From: Methylohalomonas sp034521715
GTDB taxonomy: Bacteria > Pseudomonadota > Gammaproteobacteria > Methylohalomonadales > Methylohalomonadaceae
NCBI GenBank assembly: GCA_034521715.1
Contig: JAXHLY010000001.1
Coordinates: 124,001 to 188,000 of the forward strand
Length of the DNA: 64,000 nt
Direction of reading: 5' to 3'
This document shows positions 17,771 through 27,896 of the stretch, piece after piece. The first letter of the stretch is position 1, and each line of letters opens with the position of its first letter. The translations under genes were made by a program, and so were the position numbers. The notes under the pieces were generated by a model. It was not told the origin of the DNA and ran no database searches. It saw only the letters and a list, made by a program, of their open reading frames with translations.

Positions 17771-18390
17771 TACAGTGTTATCTCGCTGCCATCGGCGGGC
17801 TTTATGCTATACCAGTTCAGATTACAGTCTGCACTAACATTGGCCTGTTCGGATACAACATCAATTTGTCTGTTCTTTCTGCTGAAGCTGCAGCTGGATA
17901 CGCTATACAGGCCGTTTGCGCTCCTGTCGACCCGGTCGAGAAAGCGGGTGAGATCGACCTCATGCAGCATATCCATACTGACATTCATGGTGCTTTGGTA
18001 AATGTGAAAACTGCCGGTATCAATGGGCAGGGCATCCGGAACCCGTGCCTGCGAGGAAATCTCGTAGCGAAGCGAGGAAATCTGCAAAACTTCACTGACC
18101 GCCTGGAGTGTCTCGACCCAGTCCAGCCTTCTCTCTTTGCCCACCAGGCCCTGCTTATATAGCTCTATGAATTCCGGATAATATTGCCGTATCAGGGCCT
18201 CTTCCTCATCCACCTGCAGATACTGGCTGCTGATACTCCTGAAATCCGCCTGATTACGTGAAAACTCCTGCTCCATCGCGTCCAGGTAATAATGACCGCC
18301 GGCAACTATGACAATACCCATGAGCAGTGTCATGGAAAAAATGATGATCGGTAACCTTAAAATGGTCCAGTCCAGGAATTCACGTTTCAT
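17770..18390 (-). CDS. mshJ: PilO/MshJ-like inner-membrane pilus protein
   Basis: 206 residues. One N-terminal membrane helix (LPIIIFSMTLLMGIVIVAGG) and a coiled-coil region (YLDAMEQEFSRNQADFRSIS) precede a periplasmic domain, the PilO/MshJ plan. It overlaps the PilM-PilN fusion gene by 11 bases and the mshK start by one base. It should dimerise with the PilN-like part of the fusion and form the alignment subcomplex. Intact. Assignment by architecture and position. Confidence 0.72.
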   Translation of the reverse strand: MKREFLDWTILRLPIIIFSMTLLMGIVIVAGGHYYLDAMEQEFSRNQADFRSISSQYLQVDEEEALIRQYYPEFIELYKQGLVGKERRLDWVETLQAVSEVLQISSLRYEISSQARVPDALPIDTGSFHIYQSTMNVSMDMLHEVDLTRFLDRVDRSANGLYSVSSCSFSRKNRQIDVVSEQANVSADCNLNWYSIKPADGSEITL

Positions 18391-19987
18391 CGGCTATCCC
18401 CATGACCAGGCGGAATGAAAACTCGGCCTGAGTGGCAACCGCATCGGCAGCACCCCTGAGACTGGCTTCCGAGCTCACATCAAGCGGCATTGTCATTATC
18501 CTTACATCATAAATATCATCCTCGTTTCTCAGGGCCTCCACCAGCTGATTGATACGGCTGATTACGCGCCGGTAATTGCCATCAAATGGCGCCATGTAGC
18601 CCTTGATGTTGGCTATCTGGTAATACAGATAGTCGGCATCGTTATCCTGGGCCGTGGAAGAGGACGTACGGGTATCAGGTTGGGCGGTTCTGTCTCCCTG
18701 AGGGGTAGTGTCGGGATCCAGGGCAGACAGCCATTCCATGGAACTGATCTGGATTTCCGGGAACTGCTGCAGAGCCGAACTCAGCGTCCTGAAAAGAGGC
18801 AGGGGCGTGGCCTGATAGGCTTCAAGCGAGTCGGCAATACTCACTGCCGTTTTCAGATCCCGCGGTTCCACCGGCAGTTCCGGCAGGCGTTCCTTGGCCA
18901 TATCATATCGCGTTTGGTAAAACTCCGTCTTGCTGACCGCGCTTATGGATTGCTGTTTCAGGGTAACTGCTTCCATAAAGGATAAACCGCCCCAGATCAG
19001 GCTGGCGAGGAGAATGAATATGCTCGACCCCAGCATAAAATTCCTGATATTACGCAACTGGTAATAGCGGGTCTCTTCTTCTTTCGCATAAATGTTGCGC
19101 GGCCGGTTTTTCAGGGCCAGATAGGCATAAACACTCTCCGCGAAAGGATCGACAAAATCGTATATCAATCCGATTCGCTCGGATATATGATCGAGAGATA
19201 TAAATACAAATTCGATCCCCGGGCGATCCTTGCATTCCTCCTTCAGCTCATTCAGGAGTGTCTTGTCCCCAATCAAACAAACCCTGGACAGCGTTTCATT
19301 GGTCAGGTAACGCATGCTGTGCAGGTAACGCAGCATTTTTTCAACCTCGTCGCGAATGACCGGTGCATAGGGTTCAGTGCCATACCTCGGCATACGCACG
19401 AGGCGACTGAACTTAAAATTTTTGTTGAGAAAGAATGTCTGTCTCAGCCCCGCATTACGCTCCAGACTGACAATAAGGCCAGGACCTCCTTCATGGCCCA
19501 CCGCACCGAGTAAATGCCGGGTCAGTAAGGCAACGGAATAAATGCCGGCGACAGGTACCTTATGTTCCAGTAGCCTGGCAATCCACGGCTGGATGGCCTC
19601 GTCCTCGGTAATGCCTGCGAACAGTACATTATCGTCCCGTCTTCCTTCCTGCTCCCGTCCCTGTATTTCATAATAACTGTACTTGACGCTTCTGAAGGAT
19701 CGCGTCAGCCGTCGTTCTATCAGTGACTTTCTGTCACCGGCACCGACATGCGGGATCTTGTCATACTTGAATTCTTCATCGGGCAGATCGGTCACGACAT
19801 AGACCGGATCCTCGCTGTTAGTCTGCAGGTATTGTTCAAACCTGGCGAGCCCTTCTTCCGTAAGGGCAAAAATATACCCGCTGGAAAGGCACTGCTTTTC
19901 CCACTGGTATACAATCGCCCTCTCGCTGGTTATCACCAGGGCCCGGCGATTAACAAAATCAAATCTGGATCTTAGTGATGAGGTCAT
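18380..19987 (-). CDS. PilM-PilN fusion (MshI/GspL-like) pilus assembly protein
   Basis: 535 residues. The first 300 residues resemble the actin-like PilM/GspL cytoplasmic domain (SRFDFVNRRALVITSERAIV, GHEGGPGLIVSLERNAGLRQ). A single membrane helix follows at about 320-345 (FMLGSSIFILLASLIWGGLS), then a PilN-like periplasmic part. So functions usually split between two proteins are in one chain, as in GspL. ATG 19987 is chosen over 19999; both overlap the mshG end. The chain couples the cytoplasmic ATPase to the periplasmic alignment proteins. Confidence 0.72.
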   Translation of the reverse strand: MTSSLRSRFDFVNRRALVITSERAIVYQWEKQCLSSGYIFALTEEGLARFEQYLQTNSEDPVYVVTDLPDEEFKYDKIPHVGAGDRKSLIERRLTRSFRSVKYSYYEIQGREQEGRRDDNVLFAGITEDEAIQPWIARLLEHKVPVAGIYSVALLTRHLLGAVGHEGGPGLIVSLERNAGLRQTFFLNKNFKFSRLVRMPRYGTEPYAPVIRDEVEKMLRYLHSMRYLTNETLSRVCLIGDKTLLNELKEECKDRPGIEFVFISLDHISERIGLIYDFVDPFAESVYAYLALKNRPRNIYAKEEETRYYQLRNIRNFMLGSSIFILLASLIWGGLSFMEAVTLKQQSISAVSKTEFYQTRYDMAKERLPELPVEPRDLKTAVSIADSLEAYQATPLPLFRTLSSALQQFPEIQISSMEWLSALDPDTTPQGDRTAQPDTRTSSSTAQDNDADYLYYQIANIKGYMAPFDGNYRRVISRINQLVEALRNEDDIYDVRIMTMPLDVSSEASLRGAADAVATQAEFSFRLVMGIADET

Positions 19988-21165
19988 AAATGGGCCCAAG
20001 TATGGAAAACATTACCCAGGCAACAATCGAGCCAAGTACTATCGTCATGGTCGGCTCAATCATCGACTGCAGTTTTTCAATGGATTCACGCACATCCCGG
20101 GTATAAAAATAGCTCACATTCAGCAGTGATTCCTCCAGAGACCCGGTGTTCTCTCCAACCCTGATCATCCTCAGGACCAGCGGCGGGAACCTGCCCGTCG
20201 CGGCAAAACTGGCGCTGAGACTGTTACCGTCGGAGATCAGCTGCCCGATCCGCCGCATATTCTCCTCGAGCACTTTATTGCCGGCAATGATTTCGCTGGT
20301 CCTCAGGCAATCAATGATATTAATGCCGGCCGAATACATCATGGCAAAGAAGTTGGCCACTCTTGTAAGTATGATTTTTTCATAAATGGGCCCAATGATC
20401 GGCAATTTCAGTTTAACGCTGTCAAATGTATACCGAGCCGACTCGCTGGTTTTCAAGGCGATCACTATCACAATGACAGCAACAGTTGGCACGCCAAGCA
20501 CGAGATACCAGAAGTCCCTGAAGAAACCCGACACAATAATCAATACATGGGTGTGCAAGGGCAGTTCCTCCCCCATCGTCTGCACGAACTTCAGCAGCTC
20601 CGGGACCAGGTAAGTCATCAGAAAGAAGACTACGGACAGAACCACGACCAGCACAAAGGCTGGATACATCAGCAGTTTTTTTACATAAGCAGCCTGCTCA
20701 TCCTGCCATTTTGCGATTGTCCGCCAGGTTGTCAAAAACCGTACTCATCTCACCGCTCTGCTCACCTGCACCGACAAGATTGGCAAACACATCACCAAAA
20801 ACACCGGGATAGTCGCGCATGGAGTGTGACAATGTCTTGCCGCCTTCGATGGATTCCATCATGGATGACAGCACCTCACGGAATCTCGGGTTTTCAACGC
20901 TGTCACGCAGGTCCTGCAGGCTTTCGAGAATCGGCACGCCCGCGCGTGCCGTCTGTCCCATATGGAAACAGAAGGTAATCAAATCCCGTCGCTTGACCCC
21001 GTAATAGGTCTTGCTTTTACCCTGATGCCTGACTTCCCTGAAATTGACAAGGTCGAGGTTCATTTTTCCGAGACGGCTTTCCAGGTCCGCCGAATTAACG
21101 GCATCAATCCGGCCGCTATGAAAGCGGCCCCGATCATCTATTGCCTTGTACTGGAAGGTGGCCAT
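19959..21165 (-). CDS. mshG: MshG, PilC/GspF-type platform protein (one frame break)
   Basis: The inner-membrane platform on which the ATPase drives pilus assembly. About 401 residues with two GspF repeats: FHMGQTARAGVPILESLQDL in the first, TRVANFFAMMYSAGINIIDC in the second, plus three hydrophobic helices including the C-terminal MTIVLGSIVAWVMFSILGPI. The frame breaks near 20725, between FDNLA and TIAKWQDEQA. It starts seven bases after mshE. Length and order match MSHA operons. Confidence 0.87.
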
Positions 21166-21174
21166 TAATAGTAA

Positions 21175-22895
21175 TCAGGACTGTTTGATCCTGGCTGTCA
21201 AATCCACGACACGGCTGACTTCATCGATGCTTGTCGTACCCTCCATTATACGGCTGGCACCGACATCCGACAGCGGCCTGAAGCCTTTCGATACCGCCAG
21301 CTTCTTGATTTCCCGGGGAGTACCGCGCCGCGCTATCAGCTCATCAATATCCGCATCAAAATGCAGCACTTCCATCAATGCTATCCGGCCCTTATAGCCG
21401 GTACCGTCGCATTTGGAGCAGCCCTTGGCGCGATAAACCCTGGGATGACGTTCCGACACCTTCAGTCCCAGCAGGGTCCGTTCCAGTTCGGTAATGTCAT
21501 AGGCCTCCTTGCATTGTTCGCACAGCCTGCGGACCAGTCGCTGTGCCAGAATGCCGATAATATTGCCTGAGAGGATGTCCGGCAGGATACCTATATCCAG
21601 CAGGCGTGGAATGGCGCCAATGGCGGAATTGGTATGCAGGGTGGAAAATACCTGGTGGCCGGTCATGGCGGCGCGAAATGCCATATTCGCGGTATCTTCA
21701 TCACGTATCTCGCCGACCAGAATGATATCCGGATCCTGGCGCATCATGGAGCGAATACCGCTGGCAAAGTCCAGTCGAATCGCTTCATTGACCGAGGTTT
21801 GACGGATCATCGATGTCGGATATTCGACCGGATCCTCTAGTGTCATGATATTCACGGATTCGGTATTGAGATAATTAAGCAGTGAATACAATGTCGTTGT
21901 CTTACCACTGCCGGTAGGCCCTGTTACCATAATGATGCCTTCGGGCCTGGCAACCATCAGTTTCAGCACATCCATGTCATTGCTTTGCAAACCCAGAGTT
22001 TCCAGTGGCACTATGCCGCGGGAACGATCCAGCACACGCAGCACGATATTTTCACCGTGAACGGTAGGCAGAGTGGAAACCCGGAAATCGACCTGGCGGC
22101 CGGTCAGTGTCAATGAAATGCGTCCATCCTGCGGCGCCCTGGTCTCCGCAATATCCATTCCTGCCATTACCTTCAGGCGTACGGCAATGGCAGACCAGTA
22201 ATTTTTATGCAGGCTGCGCACCTGTCTCAGAACACCGTCTATGCGGTACCTGAAACGGAGAAAACCTTCTTCCGGCTCAAAATGTATATCCGACGCATCG
22301 CGTTTGACGGCATCAGATAAAAGCGCATTCACCAGCCTGACAACAGGCTGGCTGTATTCATTGGATTCCGCATCCATGCTTTGGTAATCGATCTCGCCGG
22401 TTTCAATCTCGTTGAGTATGCCATCAACGGACAACTCAAAACCGTAGGCGCGAATCTGATTGCTCCCTGGATTTCGGCCTCACCGGCAAGCAACGGGATA
22501 ACTTCAACATCAGGACCGACTTCAGCCGCGATCTGATCCATTGCGACCAAGTCGAATGTATCGGCCATTGCGACAGTCAGCATACTGTTGTTGCTATCAT
22601 AGGTAAGAGGTAGCGCACGGCAGCGCCTGGCCGCATCCTGCGAGATCATGCGAACGGCATCACCATCAATGACGGCGCGATTGAGATCAATACTTTCCTG
22701 GCCGAGTACGCCGCCAAGCACATCACGAATAATGGCCTCGGTGGCAAATCCCAGCTTCACCAGGATCTTGCCAAGATGCTCCTTGCTCTTTTTCTGCTCG
22801 GTAAGCGCAATACTGATCTGGTCAGGCGTTGTGACACCCTTGGAAACAAGGATCTCGCCAAGACGCAAATTCTTTTTATGAGGACCGGTAGTCAC
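21175..22895 (-). CDS. mshE: MshE, GspE/PilB-type pilus extension ATPase (one frame break)
   Basis: A cytoplasmic hexameric ATPase powering pilus assembly; 573 residues, the usual MshE length. The N-terminal GspEII/MshEN domain (LRLGEILVSKGVTTPDQISI) binds c-di-GMP in characterised MshE proteins. Walker A is VTGPTGSGKTTTLYSL, the Asp box is near VNIMTLEDPVEY, and a tetracysteine zinc site is formed by CEQC and CSKC. The break near 22462, one missing base, joins QGA to NQIRAYGFELSVDGIL. The next gene, mshG, starts ten bases on. Confidence 0.92.
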
Positions 22896-22904
22896 AGCGG
22901 GTTA

Positions 22905-24656
22905 TTATCTGGCAAGTTCCCTGATTCTCTGTTCGATCACGGCAACATCGAAGCCGGCAGTCCCGCCGCCGGCAAGCTTCAGTGCCACCTCGTAATATTG
23001 CAGGGCGGCATCACGTTTATTCATATGATCCATGCTGACAGCCAGATTGAGGGCATAGTCCGGATTTTCACTGTCGCCGGAATAGGCACTAAAATACTCC
23101 TGTTGCGCATCAGGCCATCTTTTCTGTCTTGCATAAACATTGCCCAGCGCATAGTGCAGATAGGCCGAACCGGGATACTGTTCAAGCAGTTGCCGTATCC
23201 GGCTGCCGCTTACCGCCGGATCAACCTGTTGCTGCAGATTGATAATCGCCGCCCGGGCGTCGGGATTGGCGGGATTGAGTCTCAGCACTGCACTGTAATA
23301 ATCATAGGCCTGCCCATGACGTTGCTCGCGAACCGCTATGGCAGCCAGCCCCAGCAACGCATCAATGTTGTCCTGATCCTTGCTGTATACAGAACGATAC
23401 AGCGTCCCGGCCGTTTCCAGATCGCCGCTTTTGAAGGCGCTGTAGGCGTCCCTTAGTGCCAGGTTTTCCTGCGGCGGCTCTTTACTACGGCTTATCTGTA
23501 ACAGCTGCGGTTTCAATTCGATCTCTTCCCTGACAGGAGATACCGGACTCTCCCCGCTCTCTGCGGTATCCGCTGGCTTGACGGGCTCTGGTCTTTGCAC
23601 TTCGGGCAATATCATCTCTCCCGCCGATGCATCCTCCTCCGTGAGTGTGGCAGCCGCTGTTTCGACAGCAGAAGCAGATGGCGCTTCCGCCGCCGGGACC
23701 GGAGCCGGCTGTTCTATCGGCAGAATTTCTGGCGGTTCTATTTCATCGGCCATGGTGCCCGTATTGATTTCGGCGGCCTCCGGTACGACCGGCAACGCCT
23801 CGGTAGCCTCGACTCCGTGTGCTACCGCCGGTGATGGCATATCGCGATTGATTGGCGTTACGCTGAAATAATAAAACACGCCATAGGCAGCAAGCCCGAC
23901 GGTAACCAGTACCATCAGGATACCTATCGTAATCGTCGGGTACGATGCTGATTTCCTGGCAGCAAACACGTTTTGCGCGGATACCGGTGTATAGGAAGAG
24001 ACACCAGCCTTTGCAAACTCGCGCGTGGCCTCCCTGGTGGAGCTCCCGCTGTGAGTACGGCCCTGTTCCAGGGTGTCACTCAGTGTTGCGGAGTCGTCCG
24101 GCGATGACTGATAACTCCGGTTTTCCAGAACCAAAGTATCGTCGTCCGGCTGCACGCCTCCGGCGCCCAGCGTTTCTTCGCCGGCCTCATCGGACATGTC
24201 GATGGTCAGGTTTTCGCCGTGGCCGGAGGCAGTAGTATCCCGGCTTGTTTCCAGTAACAGGCCGGCGTCGTCGCTGCTGCCGGGCTCGTGACTACCCCCC
24301 TTATCGTCTTTGGCGGAAACTTCCCCTCTATCGAACTCACTAGTATCGGCCCCGCTTTCCGGTGGCTGCTCATCCACCGCACCCAGTGACAGATTGGCCA
24401 TGGGTTCCGCCAGGGTGGCATCAGGGTCGTCACCAGTCGTGTATTGCTCATCCGGAGCAGGCGTATCATTGTCGTCAGGGCTTTCCTGAACGGAGGATTG
24501 ATTGCTGTCATCCTCGACCAGTGACAATGACAGGCCATCGGCACGGGTGCTCTCGGCAGTCTCTTCCGATATCGACTGCTGCTTTTCCCGCAGCCTCTCG
24601 GCGGCCTCTTTCTTCTCGCGCTCCGCCTTACGCAGGGCGTCCATTAACAGGCTCAC
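22905..24656 (-). CDS. mshN: MshN-like TPR protein
   Basis: 583 residues. It starts with the basic SLLMDALRKAEREKKEAAER motif common to MSHA and GspB-like proteins, then a long acidic disordered stretch, a membrane helix near residue 240 (IGILMVLVTVGLAAYGVFYY), a Pro/Ala/Glu-rich linker, and TPR repeats in the last 200 residues (YSAVLRLNPANPDARAAI, YLHYALGNVYARQKRWPDAQ). The TPRs would be periplasmic. It overlaps mshL by four bases (ATGA). Length and helices match MshN, though the linker is long. Confidence 0.82.
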   Translation of the reverse strand: MSLLMDALRKAEREKKEAAERLREKQQSISEETAESTRADGLSLSLVEDDSNQSSVQESPDDNDTPAPDEQYTTGDDPDATLAEPMANLSLGAVDEQPPESGADTSEFDRGEVSAKDDKGGSHEPGSSDDAGLLLETSRDTTASGHGENLTIDMSDEAGEETLGAGGVQPDDDTLVLENRSYQSSPDDSATLSDTLEQGRTHSGSSTREATREFAKAGVSSYTPVSAQNVFAARKSASYPTITIGILMVLVTVGLAAYGVFYYFSVTPINRDMPSPAVAHGVEATEALPVVPEAAEINTGTMADEIEPPEILPIEQPAPVPAAEAPSASAVETAAATLTEEDASAGEMILPEVQRPEPVKPADTAESGESPVSPVREEIELKPQLLQISRSKEPPQENLALRDAYSAFKSGDLETAGTLYRSVYSKDQDNIDALLGLAAIAVREQRHGQAYDYYSAVLRLNPANPDARAAIINLQQQVDPAVSGSRIRQLLEQYPGSAYLHYALGNVYARQKRWPDAQQEYFSAYSGDSENPDYALNLAVSMDHMNKRDAALQYYEVALKLAGGGTAGFDVAVIEQRIRELAR

Positions 24657-26344
24657 TGCGCAGCGCCCCCGGGCCTGTCAGCACTGTTATTGCGTAGGAA
24701 TGTCCGGTATTCGCGGAGATCCGCATTCACGCTCGGATTGTTGACAACAACAGGACGCAAGAAGATTACAAGTTCACTTTTCTGATAGTTCTTGGTTCTG
24801 GTACTGAATGCCCTGCCGATGATCGGTATTCTGGAAAAGCCCGGGATTCTGGCATCGTCATCCTGGGTGCTGTCCTCCATGAGTCCGCCCAGAACTGCAA
24901 CCTGTCCACTTGTCAGGCGTAACATGGACTCCATTTCGCGAACTTCAATCTGGGGTACTAAATTGGGTACCGCTGCCTGTGGATTGGGATCCTCAATTCG
25001 ATCCGTCACCCGCGATATGGTCGGGCGTACATTCAGCGTAACAACCCCCGTATCGTTAATCTGCGGGGTTAGCGTCATGACAATGCCCACCGGCACTGTC
25101 TGTGCAGTCGTATCCACAGACGTAACCTGTCCCCCTAGTGCACCCTGGCTGACCTCGGAGTCTATTTCGAAATAAACAAGGTTCTCGACTACCTTGAGAA
25201 TCGCCGTCTGGTTGTTCATTGCCATAAGCTGGGGACTCGACAGAACCTGGGTCTCGCCAAATTCTTCCAGCAGCCGCACCAGCGCCTGATTCCTGACCTC
25301 GCCGGTGGAATCCGTATCCGTATAGGCAAAAACCGCCTGCGTCAGCGACCCTTGTATTGGTGTATTCGGAAATGCGGGATTAAGAGTCGTCGAGAGCAGA
25401 TCAATACCTGAACCGAACACATCCAGCGCTGCCCAGTCGATACCGGCCTGATACTGATCATTCAATGCTACCTCGACTATGGTTGCCTGTATGAGCACCT
25501 GGCGCTGGGCGCTTTCCTCCATCTGGCTGATGTACTGACTGATCAGTTCATGCTCCCTGGATGTCGCGCGGACATTAATGATTCCAGTCTCCGGGCTGGC
25601 GATAACATTGTTGGTTGCTGGAATCTGGCCGGTATCACTCGTACTGCCGATCGGATCGTCAATCAGGGCGGAAATATTAACAACGAGTGTCTGCCAGAAA
25701 CGGTTAAAGGAAACACTGTCCACATTGGTGGTCGAGTTGTTGTTTCCGCCGCCGCCGCCGCCGCTGCCACCTCCACCGCCGCTGCCACCTCCGCCCGCGC
25801 CGCCGGTACCCGTCCCGCCAGTAGTGCTGATCTGGGTTGCCACACGGTTGGTGGAACTCGTATCACGCGCCATATTGACGTAATCGACGCGGTAATCCTT
25901 GAAGTACGGATCATCCGGAGTAACAACGATATTGTTCTCCTTAAACTCGTAGCGGATGGCTATCTGCCGGCTGATGCGATCCAGTATCTGCGGCAAGGTC
26001 TGATCGACGGCATTCAGCGTCACGTTGCCATCCAGGCCGGGATACAGATCGACATTCAGATCGGCATCGCGTGCCAGCGCAAACAACAATTCCCTGACCG
26101 GCACTTCATTCACCACGACGGTATATTTTTCCAGTGGTTTTGCCGGCTCGGGCTCCGGCAGCACGGGGGCCTGGGTAACCACATCCGGGATCGCGCCATC
26201 ATCCGCTTCATCGCCGGCGGTTTCCGACTGGATATGCCCCTTTGAAGGCTCGAATGGTTTTGGCTCGATCTCGGCACAGCCACTGAGCCCGGCAAGCACG
26301 AAAACCGGAATGATTACCCCATGAACTGCGCGCACATTAATCAC
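24653..26344 (-). CDS. mshL: MshL, outer-membrane secretin of the pilus
   Basis: Forms the channel through which the pilus exits. 563 residues with a lipoprotein signal (VFVLAGLSGC), an STN domain (PVRELLFALARDADLNVDLY) and a C-terminal secretin domain ending in FSTRTKNYQKSELVIFLRP. Residues 176-200 are almost pure glycine (25745-25819), an unusual linker between the N domains and the secretin core. The start is GTG 26344 with GGGGAG upstream. No frame break. It overlaps mshN by four bases. Confidence 0.93.
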   Translation of the reverse strand: MINVRAVHGVIIPVFVLAGLSGCAEIEPKPFEPSKGHIQSETAGDEADDGAIPDVVTQAPVLPEPEPAKPLEKYTVVVNEVPVRELLFALARDADLNVDLYPGLDGNVTLNAVDQTLPQILDRISRQIAIRYEFKENNIVVTPDDPYFKDYRVDYVNMARDTSSTNRVATQISTTGGTGTGGAGGGGSGGGGGSGGGGGGNNNSTTNVDSVSFNRFWQTLVVNISALIDDPIGSTSDTGQIPATNNVIASPETGIINVRATSREHELISQYISQMEESAQRQVLIQATIVEVALNDQYQAGIDWAALDVFGSGIDLLSTTLNPAFPNTPIQGSLTQAVFAYTDTDSTGEVRNQALVRLLEEFGETQVLSSPQLMAMNNQTAILKVVENLVYFEIDSEVSQGALGGQVTSVDTTAQTVPVGIVMTLTPQINDTGVVTLNVRPTISRVTDRIEDPNPQAAVPNLVPQIEVREMESMLRLTSGQVAVLGGLMEDSTQDDDARIPGFSRIPIIGRAFSTRTKNYQKSELVIFLRPVVVNNPSVNADLREYRTFLRNNSADRPGGAAQ

Positions 26345-26530
26345 TCGCTCTCCCCCATGTGCTATTTGAATAGTCTGGCATTATAGCGCCACTGTTTTTA
26401 AGAAAGATCCGATATTAAAGCGGACCATCCTTGATTACTGGAACTTCAAACAATCATTCCCCGGCGCTTGCCCTCGTACACCCGGCAACGGGTTTCCGGG
26501 ATGCCTTGTTGTATCCAGCATCCTCACACA
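26345..26530. other. Spacer between mshM and mshL
   Basis: The 186 bases hold no gene. A short inverted pairing (GGCATCCCGG near 26500) is visible, but no T-tract follows, so I do not call a terminator. A secondary promoter for mshL could lie here, but no good consensus was identified. Confidence 0.4.
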
Positions 26531-27880
26531 CTACATTTTTTCACTACCCTGCAACGGCCTGTAAATAATGGCTGTACAGCGCTCACAGGTTATCCCCGGT
26601 ACTGCCGGCGCATCCAGCCAGACTTCTTCAGGCGGCAGTTTATCCAGGAATGCCTGCATGGCGGACACTGTCATGTCTTCTCCCGTTGTATTCGCGGCCA
26701 CCGGTCCGGTTTCCGGCGATAGCGCACCCGCGGCGTCAGGGACCGTCTGCATTACGGCCCCGGCCTGCATACCGTGATTATGACTCCAGCGGCCGTCACC
26801 GCCAGCCCACGCATAGCCATTGCCCAGCGGCCGGGTATCAATCGCTGGCTCCCGCGGCGGCGGGGAGCGGGTTTCCTGGCGAGCGGGGGCCGTCGATTCA
26901 GCCGGCGCGGCATCGGTCTCCTGCGTATCCGCGGCGACAGGCGCTGTCGTCGTTTCCGCCTGCGGCCAGGACCAGTGCCGCCAATTCCCGTCGAACTGCT
27001 GATACGCAAGCATGCTCACCGCCAGCAGGAAGACGGTCAGCGCAGCAGGCCATAAGTAATGTGTCCATAGCGGACGGAATTCGCTGTCCCTGACCGCCGC
27101 CATCACCTGGCGGCGGCCGACACGGCGGCTGTTCCCGGCATAGGCGGCCAGTAACGCCTTGTCCGCGAGGATATTCACGCGCCTCAGCAAACCCTGCGAA
27201 TAGCGGGCGATCAGACTGGTGGCGCCGGTCGTAAACAAGGTGCCTCCCCGATAGCCGCAGCTGCGCAGGCGGGCATTCATGTAATCCCGTATCTCGTTCT
27301 GCCGGAGTGGTTCCAGGTTGAAATGATAGGTAATGCGTTCCTTGAGCTGGCGTATCTGCGGTTTCGCCAGCATGTCATCGAGCTCCGGCTGGCCGAACAG
27401 CACTATCTGCAGGAGCTTGTGCTGGTTGGTCTCCAGATTGCTAAGCAGGCGGATTTCCTCAAGCGTCGCCAGGGGCATGCTCTGCGCCTCTTCGATGAAT
27501 ACCACCACCTGCCTGTTTTCCGCATGCCGTTCCAGCAGGTAATTCTGCAGACTCTGCATGACAACCAGGCGATTGTCGTCATCGCTGACCGGCAGTTTCA
27601 GCTCGAAGGCAATGGCATGGAGGATGTTGTCCGGCGACAGCCGCGGGTTGGCCAGGTAGACGATCTCGATATTCTTGGGCAGTTCGATTTCCAGCATCCG
27701 GCAGAGCATGGTCTTGCCGCTGCCCACTTCGCCCACCACTTTGACGATACCCTCGCCGTTGCGGATGGCGTAGCTCAGGGCCTCCAGGATCGCGCCGCGG
27801 TTCCCGCCCGGAAAAAACAGCGAGGTATCGGGCGTTATCTTGAACGGCGGGTAGCGGAAACCGAAATGCTCGTAATACAT
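26531..27880 (-). CDS. mshM: MshM, ExeA-type AAA+ ATPase
   Basis: About 449 residues. The AAA+ domain starts MYYEHFGFRYPPFKITPDTS and has Walker A GEVGSGKTMLCRMLE and Walker B VVVFIEEAQSM; a membrane helix (PAALTVFLLAVSMLAYQQF) and a Pro/Ala-rich exported tail follow. ExeA/MshM proteins help insert or assemble the secretin across the peptidoglycan. ATG 27880 was chosen because AGGGG lies just upstream and the family starts there. It begins 17 bases after the response regulator stop. Confidence 0.9.
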   Translation of the reverse strand: MYYEHFGFRYPPFKITPDTSLFFPGGNRGAILEALSYAIRNGEGIVKVVGEVGSGKTMLCRMLEIELPKNIEIVYLANPRLSPDNILHAIAFELKLPVSDDDNRLVVMQSLQNYLLERHAENRQVVVFIEEAQSMPLATLEEIRLLSNLETNQHKLLQIVLFGQPELDDMLAKPQIRQLKERITYHFNLEPLRQNEIRDYMNARLRSCGYRGGTLFTTGATSLIARYSQGLLRRVNILADKALLAAYAGNSRRVGRRQVMAAVRDSEFRPLWTHYLWPAALTVFLLAVSMLAYQQFDGNWRHWSWPQAETTTAPVAADTQETDAAPAESTAPARQETRSPPPREPAIDTRPLGNGYAWAGGDGRWSHNHGMQAGAVMQTVPDAAGALSPETGPVAANTTGEDMTVSAMQAFLDKLPPEEVWLDAPAVPGITCERCTAIIYRPLQGSEKM

Positions 27881-27896
27881 GATACCCCTGACTTTA

